Source: CAVZOY01 sp963777095
GTDB lineage: Bacteria > Actinomycetota > Actinomycetes > Mycobacteriales > Geodermatophilaceae
Direction: 5' to 3'
Assembly: GCA_963777095.1 (NCBI GenBank)
Contig: CAVZOY010000001.1
Location: 62,001-126,000 of the forward strand
Length of the DNA stretch: 64,000 bases
Below the pieces are notes generated by a model, which was not told the DNA's origin, did not search any database, and saw only the letters and a list, made by a program, of their open reading frames with translations. Positions 25,599 to 31,997 of the stretch are shown piece after piece (within the stretch, counting starts at the first letter, position 1; each line of letters starts with the position of its first letter). The translations under genes and the position numbers were made by a program.

Positions 25599-26488
25599 GC
25601 GACACCCCGCGTCGGGGAAACCACGAGGCCCTCGACGAGCTGGCCGTCGGCTGGGCACTGCACGCCCTCGAGCCGGAGGACGAGACGTTCTTCGCCCGCC
25701 ACCTGCCCGGCTGCCCGCGGTGCGCGCAGACGGTGGCCGAGACCGAGGAGGTCATGGCCTCGCTGGCCACCGACCTGCCGCCGGCCGAGCCGTCGGAGGA
25801 GCTGCGCTCCCGGCTCCGCGCGGCGGTCGAGCGGACGGAGCAGGTCCGCCGCCCGGTGCCCCCGCCGCCGCTGCCCGAGCAGACCGTCGCAACCGGCGGC
25901 CTCCGCTCCACGGACGACGACGCGCGCCCCGGCGTCACGACGCCGGCCGCCGGGCCGGCCACCGCCGGGTCGGTGCCCGCGCCGCGCCCCCGGTTCTCGT
26001 CGCTGCGCGAGCGCGGCTGGGCGCTCGCGCTGGCGGCGGCCGTGGCCGGCGTCGTCGGGCTGGGCATCTGGAACGTCTCGCTGTCCACGGCCCGCGACCG
26101 AGCGGTCGAGACGGCAGCCGAGCAGCAAGCGGTCGTCGAGGAGCTCCTGCAGCCCGGCGCGGAGGTGGTCGCGCGGCTGACCGACGACCGCGGGCCGGTC
26201 GCGACGGTCGTCGCCCGGGACGGCGACGTCCACGTGGTCAGCCAGGCCCTCGCCGTGAACGACGAGACGCGCGAGACCTACGTTCTCTGGGGTCTGCGCG
26301 ACGGCAGCCCCGAGCCCGAGGCGGTCGGCACCTTCGACGTGGTGCGTTCCCGCCTGGACGTGGACGCCGTAGGCTCGGCCCCGACCGGGTCGGACGCCTA
26401 TGACACGTACGCCGTCAGCCTCGAGCCCGGCCGGCAGCCCCCGGCGGCACCGTCGGAGGTCCTGGCGATGGGGCAGGTGACCAGCTGA
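25595..26488 (+). CDS. rskA: Anti-sigma-K factor RskA-like membrane protein
   Basis: A 297-residue membrane anti-sigma factor. The cytoplasmic N-terminal domain (about 1-80) has a zinc-type motif FARHLPGCPRCAQTV with the H-x3-C-x2-C spacing; next is a Pro-rich linker (about 85-135), one membrane helix (ALALAAAVAGVVGLGIWNVS, about 146-165) and an extracytoplasmic RskA domain (about 170-297) with ETYVLWGLRDGSPEPEAVG. By analogy with RskA, it holds the sigma factor at the membrane until regulated proteolysis releases it. Translationally coupled to sigK. Confidence 0.9.
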   Translation: MSDTPRRGNHEALDELAVGWALHALEPEDETFFARHLPGCPRCAQTVAETEEVMASLATDLPPAEPSEELRSRLRAAVERTEQVRRPVPPPPLPEQTVATGGLRSTDDDARPGVTTPAAGPATAGSVPAPRPRFSSLRERGWALALAAAVAGVVGLGIWNVSLSTARDRAVETAAEQQAVVEELLQPGAEVVARLTDDRGPVATVVARDGDVHVVSQALAVNDETRETYVLWGLRDGSPEPEAVGTFDVVRSRLDVDAVGSAPTGSDAYDTYAVSLEPGRQPPAAPSEVLAMGQVTS

Positions 26489-26502
26489 GCGGACCGGACT
26501 CG

Positions 26503-26973
26503 GTGACGGCGCCCGGACGCCGCGCGGACGCCACGGGATCGACCCGCGCCGGCGGCCGCTTCGACGACGACGACGTGTACAGCCTGCGGGAGCGCGTCCG
26601 GGACAGTCGCTGGCGGCAGCGGCTGGCCGCGCGACGGTCGATCGACCACGGGTACCGCATCGGGGTCGGCATCGTGGGCGGCCTCATCGTCGCGCTCGGC
26701 ACGGTCGCGATCCCGCTGCCCGGCCCCGGCTGGCTCATCGTGATCGCCGGGCTGTTCGTGCTCGCGACCGAGTTCACCTGGGCCGAACGGCTGCTCGAGT
26801 TCACCAAGCGGCACGTGAAGGGCTGGACCGAGTGGGTCGGCCGTCAGCCGGTGTGGGTCCGTGTGCTGATCAGCCTGGCGACGGCGGCGTTCGTCTACGG
26901 CGTCCTGGTCGTCACCCTGCACATGACCGGCGTGCCCGACTGGGTGCCGGGGTGGGTACCGCTCTGGCGTTGA
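26503..26973 (+). CDS. PGPGW / TIGR02611-family membrane protein
   Basis: A 156-residue integral membrane protein. After a charged cytoplasmic N-terminus (about 1-55) come helices IGVGIVGGLIVALGTVAIPL, the signature LPGPGWLIVIAGLFVLATEF and, nearer the C-terminus, a further helix (LISLATAAFVYGVLVVTL). The PGPGW family has no known function. The GTG start lies 15 bases after the rskA stop, so it may belong to the sigK-rskA transcript. No terminator is seen before tRNA-Val. Confidence 0.83.
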   Translation: MTAPGRRADATGSTRAGGRFDDDDVYSLRERVRDSRWRQRLAARRSIDHGYRIGVGIVGGLIVALGTVAIPLPGPGWLIVIAGLFVLATEFTWAERLLEFTKRHVKGWTEWVGRQPVWVRVLISLATAAFVYGVLVVTLHMTGVPDWVPGWVPLWR

Positions 26974-26982
26974 GCGTCTCGC

Positions 26983-26988
26983 TACACT
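26983..26988 (+). promoter_or_regulatory. Putative -10 box of tRNA-Val(CAC)
   Basis: TACACT lies 11 bases before the tRNA 5' end. The spacing is reasonable for a tRNA promoter; no convincing -35 is seen. Confidence 0.4.
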
Positions 26989-26999
26989 CGCAGTCGTCC

Positions 27000-27071
27000 G
27001 GGCGATTGGCTCAGTGGTAGAGCGCTTCGTTCACACCGAAGAGGTCACTGGTTCGAACCCAGTATCGCCCA
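27000..27071 (+). tRNA. tRNA-Val (CAC)
   Basis: A cloverleaf with acceptor GGGCGAT/ATCGCCC, anticodon stem CTTCG/CGAAG around loop TTCACAC (anticodon CAC, codon GUG), T-loop TTCGAAC and discriminator A. CCA is not encoded (ACCG follows). Its 3' end is repeated 840 bp downstream. Confidence 0.95.
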
Positions 27072-27084
27072 CCGGATCCGAGGG
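27044..27084 (+). repeat. attL-like direct repeat (tRNA-Val 3' end)
   Basis: Bases 27044-27084 cover the T-arm and 3' end of tRNA-Val(CAC) plus 13 downstream bases, and match 27884-27924 at 40 of 41 positions. Identity continuing past the tRNA boundary is what site-specific integration at a tRNA leaves behind. Confidence 0.75.
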
Positions 27085-27087
27085 GCT

Positions 27088-27113
27088 ACTGACCAGCGGA
27101 AACGTTGGTCAGT
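27088..27113 (+). terminator. Hairpin after tRNA-Val(CAC)
   Basis: An 8-bp stem (ACTGACCA/TGGTCAGT) with a 10-base loop, 17 bases after the tRNA. Confidence 0.5.
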
Positions 27114-27162
27114 GGCGCGGGACCGTTCGCAGTGGACTTCTTCGCGTACCCGCTCAGATCGG

Positions 27163-27744
27163 TCAACGGCGCACCCGATAGCGCAGGTGAAGCACCCGGT
27201 CGCCCTGGATCACCACGTCGGGATCCTCCAACAGGTGCTGTGCGTGGACCGACCCGAAGTAGCGCTTGCCGGACCCGAACACGACGGGTACGACGTCCAT
27301 GCGCACCTCGTCGACCAGGCCCGCGGCAAGCACCTGGCCTCCGACGTCGCCGGCGGCGACCTCGACGATGCGGTCACCCGCAAGCTCTTGCGCCCTGGCC
27401 ATGGCTGCCTCGACGCCGTCGACGAAGTGAAACGGCGCCTCGGGGTCCCAGCCCTCGGGCTTCGGTCGGTGCGTCACTACGACCACGTGGTCGATCCCGC
27501 TCGGAGGCTTCCCGTCCCAGCCGTCCGTCATGTCGAAGACGTGGCGGCCGGCGATCGTCACCCCGATCTGGTCCCAGTACGGCCGGGTGTAGTCGTAGGA
27601 GGCCTGCGACACCTTCACGTCGCCGCTCTCGTCCAACGGGACGTCACCGCTGGACAACCAGTCGAACAGCGGTCCGGGCTGGTCGTGCTCGTCCGCGATG
27701 AATCCGTCCACCGACACCGAGGCGTACATGACCACCGTGCCCAC
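27163..27744 (-). CDS. RibD C-terminal-domain (dihydrofolate-reductase-fold) protein
   Basis: A 193-residue protein of the bacterial DHFR-like RibD_C family (YyaP/YwjB-type). Evidence: the N-terminal strand VVMYASVSVDGFIADEHDQP, the conserved IAGRHVFDMTDGWDGKPP, VVVVTHRPKPEGW, the nucleotide-binding VEVAAGDVGGQVLAAGLVDE and the end VRMDVVPVVFGSGKRYFG. It probably reduces a pteridine- or flavin-like substrate with NADPH, but such proteins are mostly uncharacterised. The GTG at 27744 is chosen because AAAGGAG lies 5 bases upstream. It is the only gene between the two tRNA-Val-derived repeats, so it may be the cargo of a mobile segment. Its base composition looks like that of its neighbours. Confidence 0.85.
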   Translation of the reverse strand: MGTVVMYASVSVDGFIADEHDQPGPLFDWLSSGDVPLDESGDVKVSQASYDYTRPYWDQIGVTIAGRHVFDMTDGWDGKPPSGIDHVVVVTHRPKPEGWDPEAPFHFVDGVEAAMARAQELAGDRIVEVAAGDVGGQVLAAGLVDEVRMDVVPVVFGSGKRYFGSVHAQHLLEDPDVVIQGDRVLHLRYRVRR

Positions 27745-27849
27745 GGGCTCTCCTTTGCTTCGGGGTGCCCCGAAATCAGCGTGTCGTGAGCTGTCGCTCT
27801 TGGAAGAAATCAATCGGCCGGCAGCGGCCAGCCGTCCAGCGCGTGGCCG

Positions 27850-27912
27850 CGATTGGTCGCATCGGGCACTGGGTCACGGCTCCGTCACTGGTTCGAACCC
27901 CGTATCGCCCAC
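27850..27912 (+). pseudogene. Degenerate tRNA-Val copy
   Basis: The 3' third is nearly identical to tRNA-Val(CAC), and the 5' end keeps GCGATTGG, but the D- and anticodon arms are scrambled, so no tRNA folds. It is the far copy of the repeat at 27044. Confidence 0.65.
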
Positions 27913-27924
27913 CGGATCCGAGGG
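27884..27924 (+). repeat. attR-like direct repeat (tRNA-Val 3' end copy)
   Basis: The second copy of the 41-bp repeat, with one mismatch (27901 against 27061), 840 bp from the first. Confidence 0.75.
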
Positions 27925-27958
27925 CCAGGTCAACCCCGAGATGGGGAAGCCTGGCCCT
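27921..27958 (-). terminator. Hairpin downstream of the second RibD-like gene
   Basis: A 9-bp perfect stem (AGGGCCAGG/CCTGGCCCT) with an inner CCCC/GGGG pairing, about 30 bases beyond the stop of the minus-strand gene at 27990. Confidence 0.5.
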
Positions 27959-27989
27959 TCGTCGTCTGCGGGGCCACCATCGGTTCGGC

Positions 27990-28547
27990 TCAGCGGGTCC
28001 GGTAGCGCGCGTAGACCAGACCGGTGTCGAAGGCACGCTCCTCCACCAGTTCGAGATCGAGGCGCACGCCGTCGGGGAAGAACCGCTTGCCGCCGCCGAC
28101 CACGCTCGTCGTGATGAAGAGGTGGTACTCGTCCACCAGGCCGGCCGCGATCGCCTGGGCGGCGAGGTTCGGGCCGTCGACGGAGAGGTCGTGGTCCGAC
28201 TCGGCCTTGAGCGTGCGCACCGCGTCCGGGTCGAAGGTCCGCTCGATCCTGGTCTTCTCGCTCGACACCGACTCCAGCGTCGTGGAGTAGACGACCTTCT
28301 CGGCCGCCTGCCAGTCGCGCGCGTACTGCACGATGTGCGGCGGCGCGTCGGGCAAGGTGTGCGCGGTCTCCCAGAAGACCATCGTCTCGTACATGCGTCG
28401 GCCGTAGAGGAACGTGCCGACGTGGCGGAAGACGTCGCCGATGAAGGTGTGCACCTCCGGGTCCTCGGCCCCGGTGCCGAGGTCGCCCTCGCCTGCCTCG
28501 GCGTAGCCGTCGAGCGAGGTGATCATCGAGTAGATGAGCTTGGCCAT
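27990..28547 (-). CDS. RibD C-terminal-domain (dihydrofolate-reductase-fold) protein
   Basis: A 185-residue member of the same family as its neighbour across the repeat, but clearly a different branch. It starts with KLIYSMITSLDGYAEAG, then has VGTFLYGRRMYETMVFWE, EKVVYSTTLESVSSEKTRIE, the conserved HDLSVDGPNLAAQAIAAGLV and YHLFITTSVVGGGKRFFPDG. The ATG at 28547 has GGAGACGC just upstream. Reductase activity is inferred from the family. The two genes share little sequence, so they are not a recent duplication. Confidence 0.87.
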   Translation of the reverse strand: MAKLIYSMITSLDGYAEAGEGDLGTGAEDPEVHTFIGDVFRHVGTFLYGRRMYETMVFWETAHTLPDAPPHIVQYARDWQAAEKVVYSTTLESVSSEKTRIERTFDPDAVRTLKAESDHDLSVDGPNLAAQAIAAGLVDEYHLFITTSVVGGGKRFFPDGVRLDLELVEERAFDTGLVYARYRTR

Positions 28548-28706
28548 GCGTCTCCTTCGGGTACGAGCGCGTCAGTCTCGTCGTAGTCCTGGACGCTGTG
28601 ACCTGCGCAGGACTCGTAACTCATCGACCGGCCGGCCGACGCGTTCCGTCAACCGTGGTGGAACCGGGCATGCGAGTCCGCCCGTCATGCCTCCGACGAC
28701 GCGGAG

Positions 28707-29207
28707 GTGGACGTGGACCGACGACGGACGGCGGGGTTGCTGGTCCTGGGCCTGACGACAGCCGGGTGCGGAGCGCTGATCGGGCCGGTGAGCTCGGTGC
28801 CGGAACCGCCGACCTCGGTCCCCGAGCCGAGCATCCCCGCGGTGGTCGCGGGGTGGGACGAGCCGCCGGACTACCGCTACACCGTCGAGTCGTCGTGCGG
28901 CGAGCGCGCCTTCATCGGCCGGTACCGAGTGGAAGTGCGCGACCGGGCGGTGGCCTCCGCCGAGGAGATGGATCCCGACGACCAGCGCTGGGTCGAGGTC
29001 GACCCCCGGTGGCTTCCCGACGTCATGACGCTGGGCGAGATCGCCGAGCAGGCGCGCCAGGCGTCCGAGAGCGGCCGGGCCGACCGTGTCGCGGTCGCCA
29101 CCGACGCCGGCGACGGCCACCCGACGCACGTGAGCATCGACGTCGACGCGAACTCCATCGACGACGAGTCCTGCTACGTGATCAGCGACTACCGGCCCGG
29201 CGGCTGA
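28707..29207 (+). CDS. DUF6174-like lipoprotein
   Basis: A 166-residue predicted lipoprotein. The signal peptide (about 1-20) ends in a lipobox LTTAGC with the acylated cysteine near 21. A Pro/Ser linker follows, then a domain with YRYTVESSCGERAFIGRYRV, SIDVDANSIDDESCYVISDY and GHPTHV-like features of DUF6174, a family of unknown function. Two GTG codons (28707 and 28713) could start it. Exported and anchored on the outer face of the membrane. No obvious operon partner. Confidence 0.75.
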   Translation: MDVDRRRTAGLLVLGLTTAGCGALIGPVSSVPEPPTSVPEPSIPAVVAGWDEPPDYRYTVESSCGERAFIGRYRVEVRDRAVASAEEMDPDDQRWVEVDPRWLPDVMTLGEIAEQARQASESGRADRVAVATDAGDGHPTHVSIDVDANSIDDESCYVISDYRPGG

Positions 29208-29245
29208 TCTCCGGCACGTGCGCCCTGTAGCGGGGACCATGGACG

Positions 29246-29632
29246 GTGATGTCCGCCCGAGCACCCGGCCGCGCCGCGCGGCTACTCACAGCCCTCGACC
29301 GCGACGGGGACACGTGCATCTGGTGCGGCCGGGCTTTCGGCCCGCACGTGCGGCCGACCACCGAGCACGTCGTGCCCCGGGTCAAGGGCGGGCCGTCGTG
29401 GGCGGAGAACGAGGTTGCCGCCTGTGGAAGGTGCAACCGCGAGCGAGGTCACCGCGGCGTCGTCGACTGGCTGGAGGAGTGCCGACGGCGCGGCTGGTCA
29501 CCGGACGCCGACCGCCTCACGAGGACGCTCGCCGCCCTCGAGACGGCCATCGCCAGCCGCGGCGGGCAACGGCGCGCACGGCCGTACCTCGACGCCCAGC
29601 TGCGACGCCTGCGCAATCGCGCCGCCGCGTAG
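29246..29632 (+). CDS. HNH endonuclease family protein
   Basis: A 128-residue protein with a compact HNH nuclease core. Zinc ligands are CIWC (24-27) and ACGRCN (about 60-65), and the HNH motif is in TEHVVPRVKGGPSWAENEVA. A C-terminal helical region rich in Arg follows. HNH proteins of this size occur both as housekeeping nucleases and in mobile DNA, and nothing here shows a linked methylase or phage gene. GTG 29246 and ATG 29249 are adjacent possible starts. Confidence 0.83.
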   Translation: MMSARAPGRAARLLTALDRDGDTCIWCGRAFGPHVRPTTEHVVPRVKGGPSWAENEVAACGRCNRERGHRGVVDWLEECRRRGWSPDADRLTRTLAALETAIASRGGQRRARPYLDAQLRRLRNRAAA

Positions 29633-29633
29633 C

Positions 29634-30104
29634 TCAGCCGTACTGCGGCCGGCTGTTCCAGACCTCGACGTCCAGGGGAAAGCCCTCCTGCACGGACACG
29701 ACGATCCACTGCGGGTGGTCGCCGATCTCGACCTCGGCCGAACCGCTCTGACCGGCGTCCGTGGTCACCGCCACGACGAGCGGTCCGGCGGGCAGCTCGT
29801 AGGCGTAGCGGTGGACCGGTTGATGGCTGCAGGTCTCCGGGGTTCCCGGCGCGGTCACGTCCAGCGCCAGCGCGTCGTCGAACTCGACCGTCACGCGGAC
29901 GGGCCCGGGCAGAGTGCTCGCGACGTCGACCCCGAGGTTGGCCGAGGACTCGGAGACGACGCGGACGTCGCCGGGAGTGACGACGTCCGCCGTCTGCTCC
30001 AGCGCGGCGGCGCACGTGGGCCCCGCGGACGCGGCGCAGCCGAGCGCAGCGAGCAGCAGCGCGCCGACCGCGACTCCGAGTGCCGACCTGCTCCTGGTGC
30101 GCAT
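29634..30104 (-). CDS. Predicted lipoprotein of unknown function
   Basis: A 156-residue protein with a signal peptide and lipobox LAALGC (cysteine near 23). The mature part has no recognised domain: it is beta-rich and contains GPVRVTVEFDDALALDV, HRYAYELPAGPLVVAVTTDA and EIGDHPQWIVVSVQEGFPL. The ATG at 30104 has GGAGG 8 bases upstream. It ends back-to-back with the HNH gene. Likely exported and membrane-anchored. Confidence 0.7.
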   Translation of the reverse strand: MRTRSRSALGVAVGALLLAALGCAASAGPTCAAALEQTADVVTPGDVRVVSESSANLGVDVASTLPGPVRVTVEFDDALALDVTAPGTPETCSHQPVHRYAYELPAGPLVVAVTTDAGQSGSAEVEIGDHPQWIVVSVQEGFPLDVEVWNSRPQYG

Positions 30105-30166
30105 GCGGGTGCCTCCACCCGATACGACTTCGGAAGGACCCCTCGTGGTTCCGCGAGCGGCCTCGT

Positions 30167-30172
30167 TAGCGT
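30167..30172 (+). promoter_or_regulatory. Putative -10 box of the MOSC gene
   Basis: TAGCGT lies 7 bases before GTG 30180. It argues for GTG 30180 rather than GTG 30171 as the start. Confidence 0.45.
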
Positions 30173-30179
30173 GACCGAC

Positions 30180-30725
30180 GTGGACGAGCGGGTCGTGGGC
30201 CGGGTGGCGGCCATCCGCGTCTACCCGGTGCGCTCCACGGCGGGCCGCGAGCTGCGCTCGGTCGCGGTCACGGACGACGGACTGGCCGGGGACCGCGCCT
30301 GGGTCGTGGTCGGCCCGGACGGCGCCGTGCTGCGGGGCAAGGACGCGCCCGCGCTCGCCGACGTCGCGACCACCGGCGATCCGGACGCCGACAGCGCGGC
30401 GATCGGCGCGGCCCTCGGAACGGCGGTCACGCTGGCCCCCGCGCAGCAGAGGGAAGGCGTCGCGCCGGTCCACCTGGTCGGCCGCGACGCGATCGACCGC
30501 GCCGCGCAGGGCGAGGTGCCGGAGGGCTGCTCCGCCGACGACCCTCGCGCCAACCTCCTGCTGGAGATCGACGACGACGAGCGCAGCTGGGTCGGGCGCA
30601 CGGTCGCCGTCGGCGCGTCCGTCCTCCGTGTGACGCGCACGCCCAAGCACTGCCTGGGCGTCTACGCCGACGTGCACACGCCGGGCCTGGTCGAGGTCGG
30701 CGACGAGGTGCGCCTGCGGTCCTAG
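30180..30725 (+). CDS. MOSC-domain protein
   Basis: A 181-residue protein with the MOSC beta-barrel seen in molybdenum-cofactor sulfurases and mARC/YiiM-type molybdoenzymes. Seen: RVAAIRVYPVRSTAGRELRS (the MOSC_N beta-barrel start), GLAGDRAWVVVGPDGAVLRG, DDPRANLLLEI and the conserved cysteine in TRTPKHCLGVYADVHTPG that would bind the cofactor. It is shorter than full YcbX (about 260-370), a minimal form. Probably carries a Moco ligand for sulfur or N-oxide chemistry; substrate unknown. Confidence 0.85.
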   Translation: MDERVVGRVAAIRVYPVRSTAGRELRSVAVTDDGLAGDRAWVVVGPDGAVLRGKDAPALADVATTGDPDADSAAIGAALGTAVTLAPAQQREGVAPVHLVGRDAIDRAAQGEVPEGCSADDPRANLLLEIDDDERSWVGRTVAVGASVLRVTRTPKHCLGVYADVHTPGLVEVGDEVRLRS

Positions 30726-30728
30726 CCT
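30723..30728 (+). promoter_or_regulatory. Putative -10 box of the CapA-like gene
   Basis: TAGCCT overlaps the end of the MOSC gene and lies 6 bases before GTG 30735, at leaderless spacing. Confidence 0.45.
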
Positions 30729-30734
30729 CGGCTC

Positions 30735-31853
30735 GTGCGTACGCGTCCGGTCCTCCTCGTGGCGCTGCTGCTCGCCGCCTGCGGCACCGCCGAGCCGACC
30801 GCGACGGCGCCGTCGAGCAGCCCGCCCCCGGCGAGCACATCGGCCGCGCCCTCACCCGAGCCGCCCGACGAGTTCACCCTCGTCGCCACCGGCGACGTCC
30901 TGGTCCACCAGGACCGTGCCCTCACCACCGGCGCCGCGACCGGCGACGGCGGCTACGACTTCACCGACGTCTTCGCCGGGATCGCGCCGGTCATCGAGGC
31001 GGCCGACCTGGCCATCTGCCACATGGAGACCCCGGTGGCCCCCGCCGGCGGCCCCTACCGCGGCTACCCGAGCTTCGTCGTCCAGCCGGAGATCGTCGAC
31101 GCGCTGGCCGGTGCCGGGTACGACGTCTGCTCCACGGCGTCCAACCACTCGCTGGACGACGGCTTCGACGGGCTGGTGCGCACCCGCGACACGCTCGAGG
31201 CCGCGGGCATCGCCGTCACCGGCACGTACCGCACGGCCGAGGAGGTGCAGCGGCCGACGGTCGTCGACGTCGGTGGGGTGGAGGTCGGGCACGTCGCGGC
31301 GACGTTCAGCACCAACGGCGTGCCGCTGCCCGCCGGCCGCGAGTGGTCGGTCGACGTCACAGCCGCCCCCGACGTCGACGGCATGCTGGCCGCGGCCGGT
31401 CGCGCCCGCGAGGCCGGCGCCGAGGTCGTCGTCGCCAGCCTGCACTGCTGCCTGGAGTACCAGCACGACCCCACCGACGCCCAGGTCGACGCGGCTCGCC
31501 GCCTGCTCGCCTCGCCGGACGTCGACCTCGTGCTCGGCCACCACGCGCACGTCGTGCAGCCCTTCGAGCGGATCGACGGCGAATGGGTCGCCTACGGCCT
31601 CGGCAACCACCTCGCCGAGCACGCCACCCGCGGCTACGCCACCGAGGACTCGGTCGTCGCGCGCTTCACCCTCACCCGCGGCGACGACAACCGGTTCACC
31701 GTGACGACGGCGGAGGCGGTGCCGGTGCGCATCGACCTCGGGACCGACGCCGTCCGGCTGCTGCCCGCAGACGCGGAGACCGCGGCCCGGGTCACCGACG
31801 TCGTGCTCAGCCGGGGTGCCGCGGAGGCCGGGCTCGAGGTCGTCGCCGGCTGA
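30735..31853 (+). CDS. CapA-family lipoprotein (poly-gamma-glutamate synthesis protein-like)
   Basis: A 372-residue exported metallophosphatase-like protein of the PGA_cap/CapA family. The signal peptide with lipobox LLLAAC ends near residue 16; a Thr/Ser/Pro-rich linker runs to about 48; then the calcineurin-like fold with LVATGDVLVHQDRA, LAICHMETPVAP, VCSTASNHSLDDGFDG, VVASLHCCLEYQHDPT and VLGHHAHVVQPFERIDGEW, and YGLGNHLAE near the end. CapA proteins act in capsule or cell-envelope polymer handling, but many actinobacterial members have no polyglutamate genes nearby, and none are seen here. GTG 30735 is set by a -10 box 6 bases upstream. Confidence 0.9.
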   Translation: MRTRPVLLVALLLAACGTAEPTATAPSSSPPPASTSAAPSPEPPDEFTLVATGDVLVHQDRALTTGAATGDGGYDFTDVFAGIAPVIEAADLAICHMETPVAPAGGPYRGYPSFVVQPEIVDALAGAGYDVCSTASNHSLDDGFDGLVRTRDTLEAAGIAVTGTYRTAEEVQRPTVVDVGGVEVGHVAATFSTNGVPLPAGREWSVDVTAAPDVDGMLAAAGRAREAGAEVVVASLHCCLEYQHDPTDAQVDAARRLLASPDVDLVLGHHAHVVQPFERIDGEWVAYGLGNHLAEHATRGYATEDSVVARFTLTRGDDNRFTVTTAEAVPVRIDLGTDAVRLLPADAETAARVTDVVLSRGAAEAGLEVVAG

Positions 31854-31862
31854 CAGCCCCGG

Positions 31863-31910
31863 GAGCATCGCAGCGAGGAACGAGCGAGGAGCGGAGCGGG
31901 GCGCGGAGGC
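31863..31910. repeat. Purine-rich GAGCGAGGAACGAG-type intergenic repeat
   Basis: A G/A-rich element (GAGCATCGCAGCGAGGAACG and onward) between the CapA gene and thrS. A related element lies at 55841-55890, upstream of the aldo/keto reductase gene. Such elements are dispersed in intergenic DNA of related actinobacteria. The CapA gene's 3' end is partly repeated after it (31903-31933). Confidence 0.6.
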
Positions 31911-31957
31911 CGGCCATCGTCGTCGCCGGCTGAGCCGATCCGGCGGGGAGCGCGCAC

Positions 31958-31963
31958 TAGGCT
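31958..31963 (+). promoter_or_regulatory. Putative -10 box of thrS
   Basis: TAGGCT lies 34 bases before the thrS GTG, giving a short leader that includes CAGGAG as ribosome binding site. Confidence 0.4.
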
Positions 31964-31997
31964 CGGGGTGCCGTTCCACCGACCCCCAGGAGTTCCT

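Noticed and set aside
27163..28547. Tandem duplication of the two RibD-like genes
   Set aside because: The two proteins share the fold but little sequence, so they belong to separate branches.
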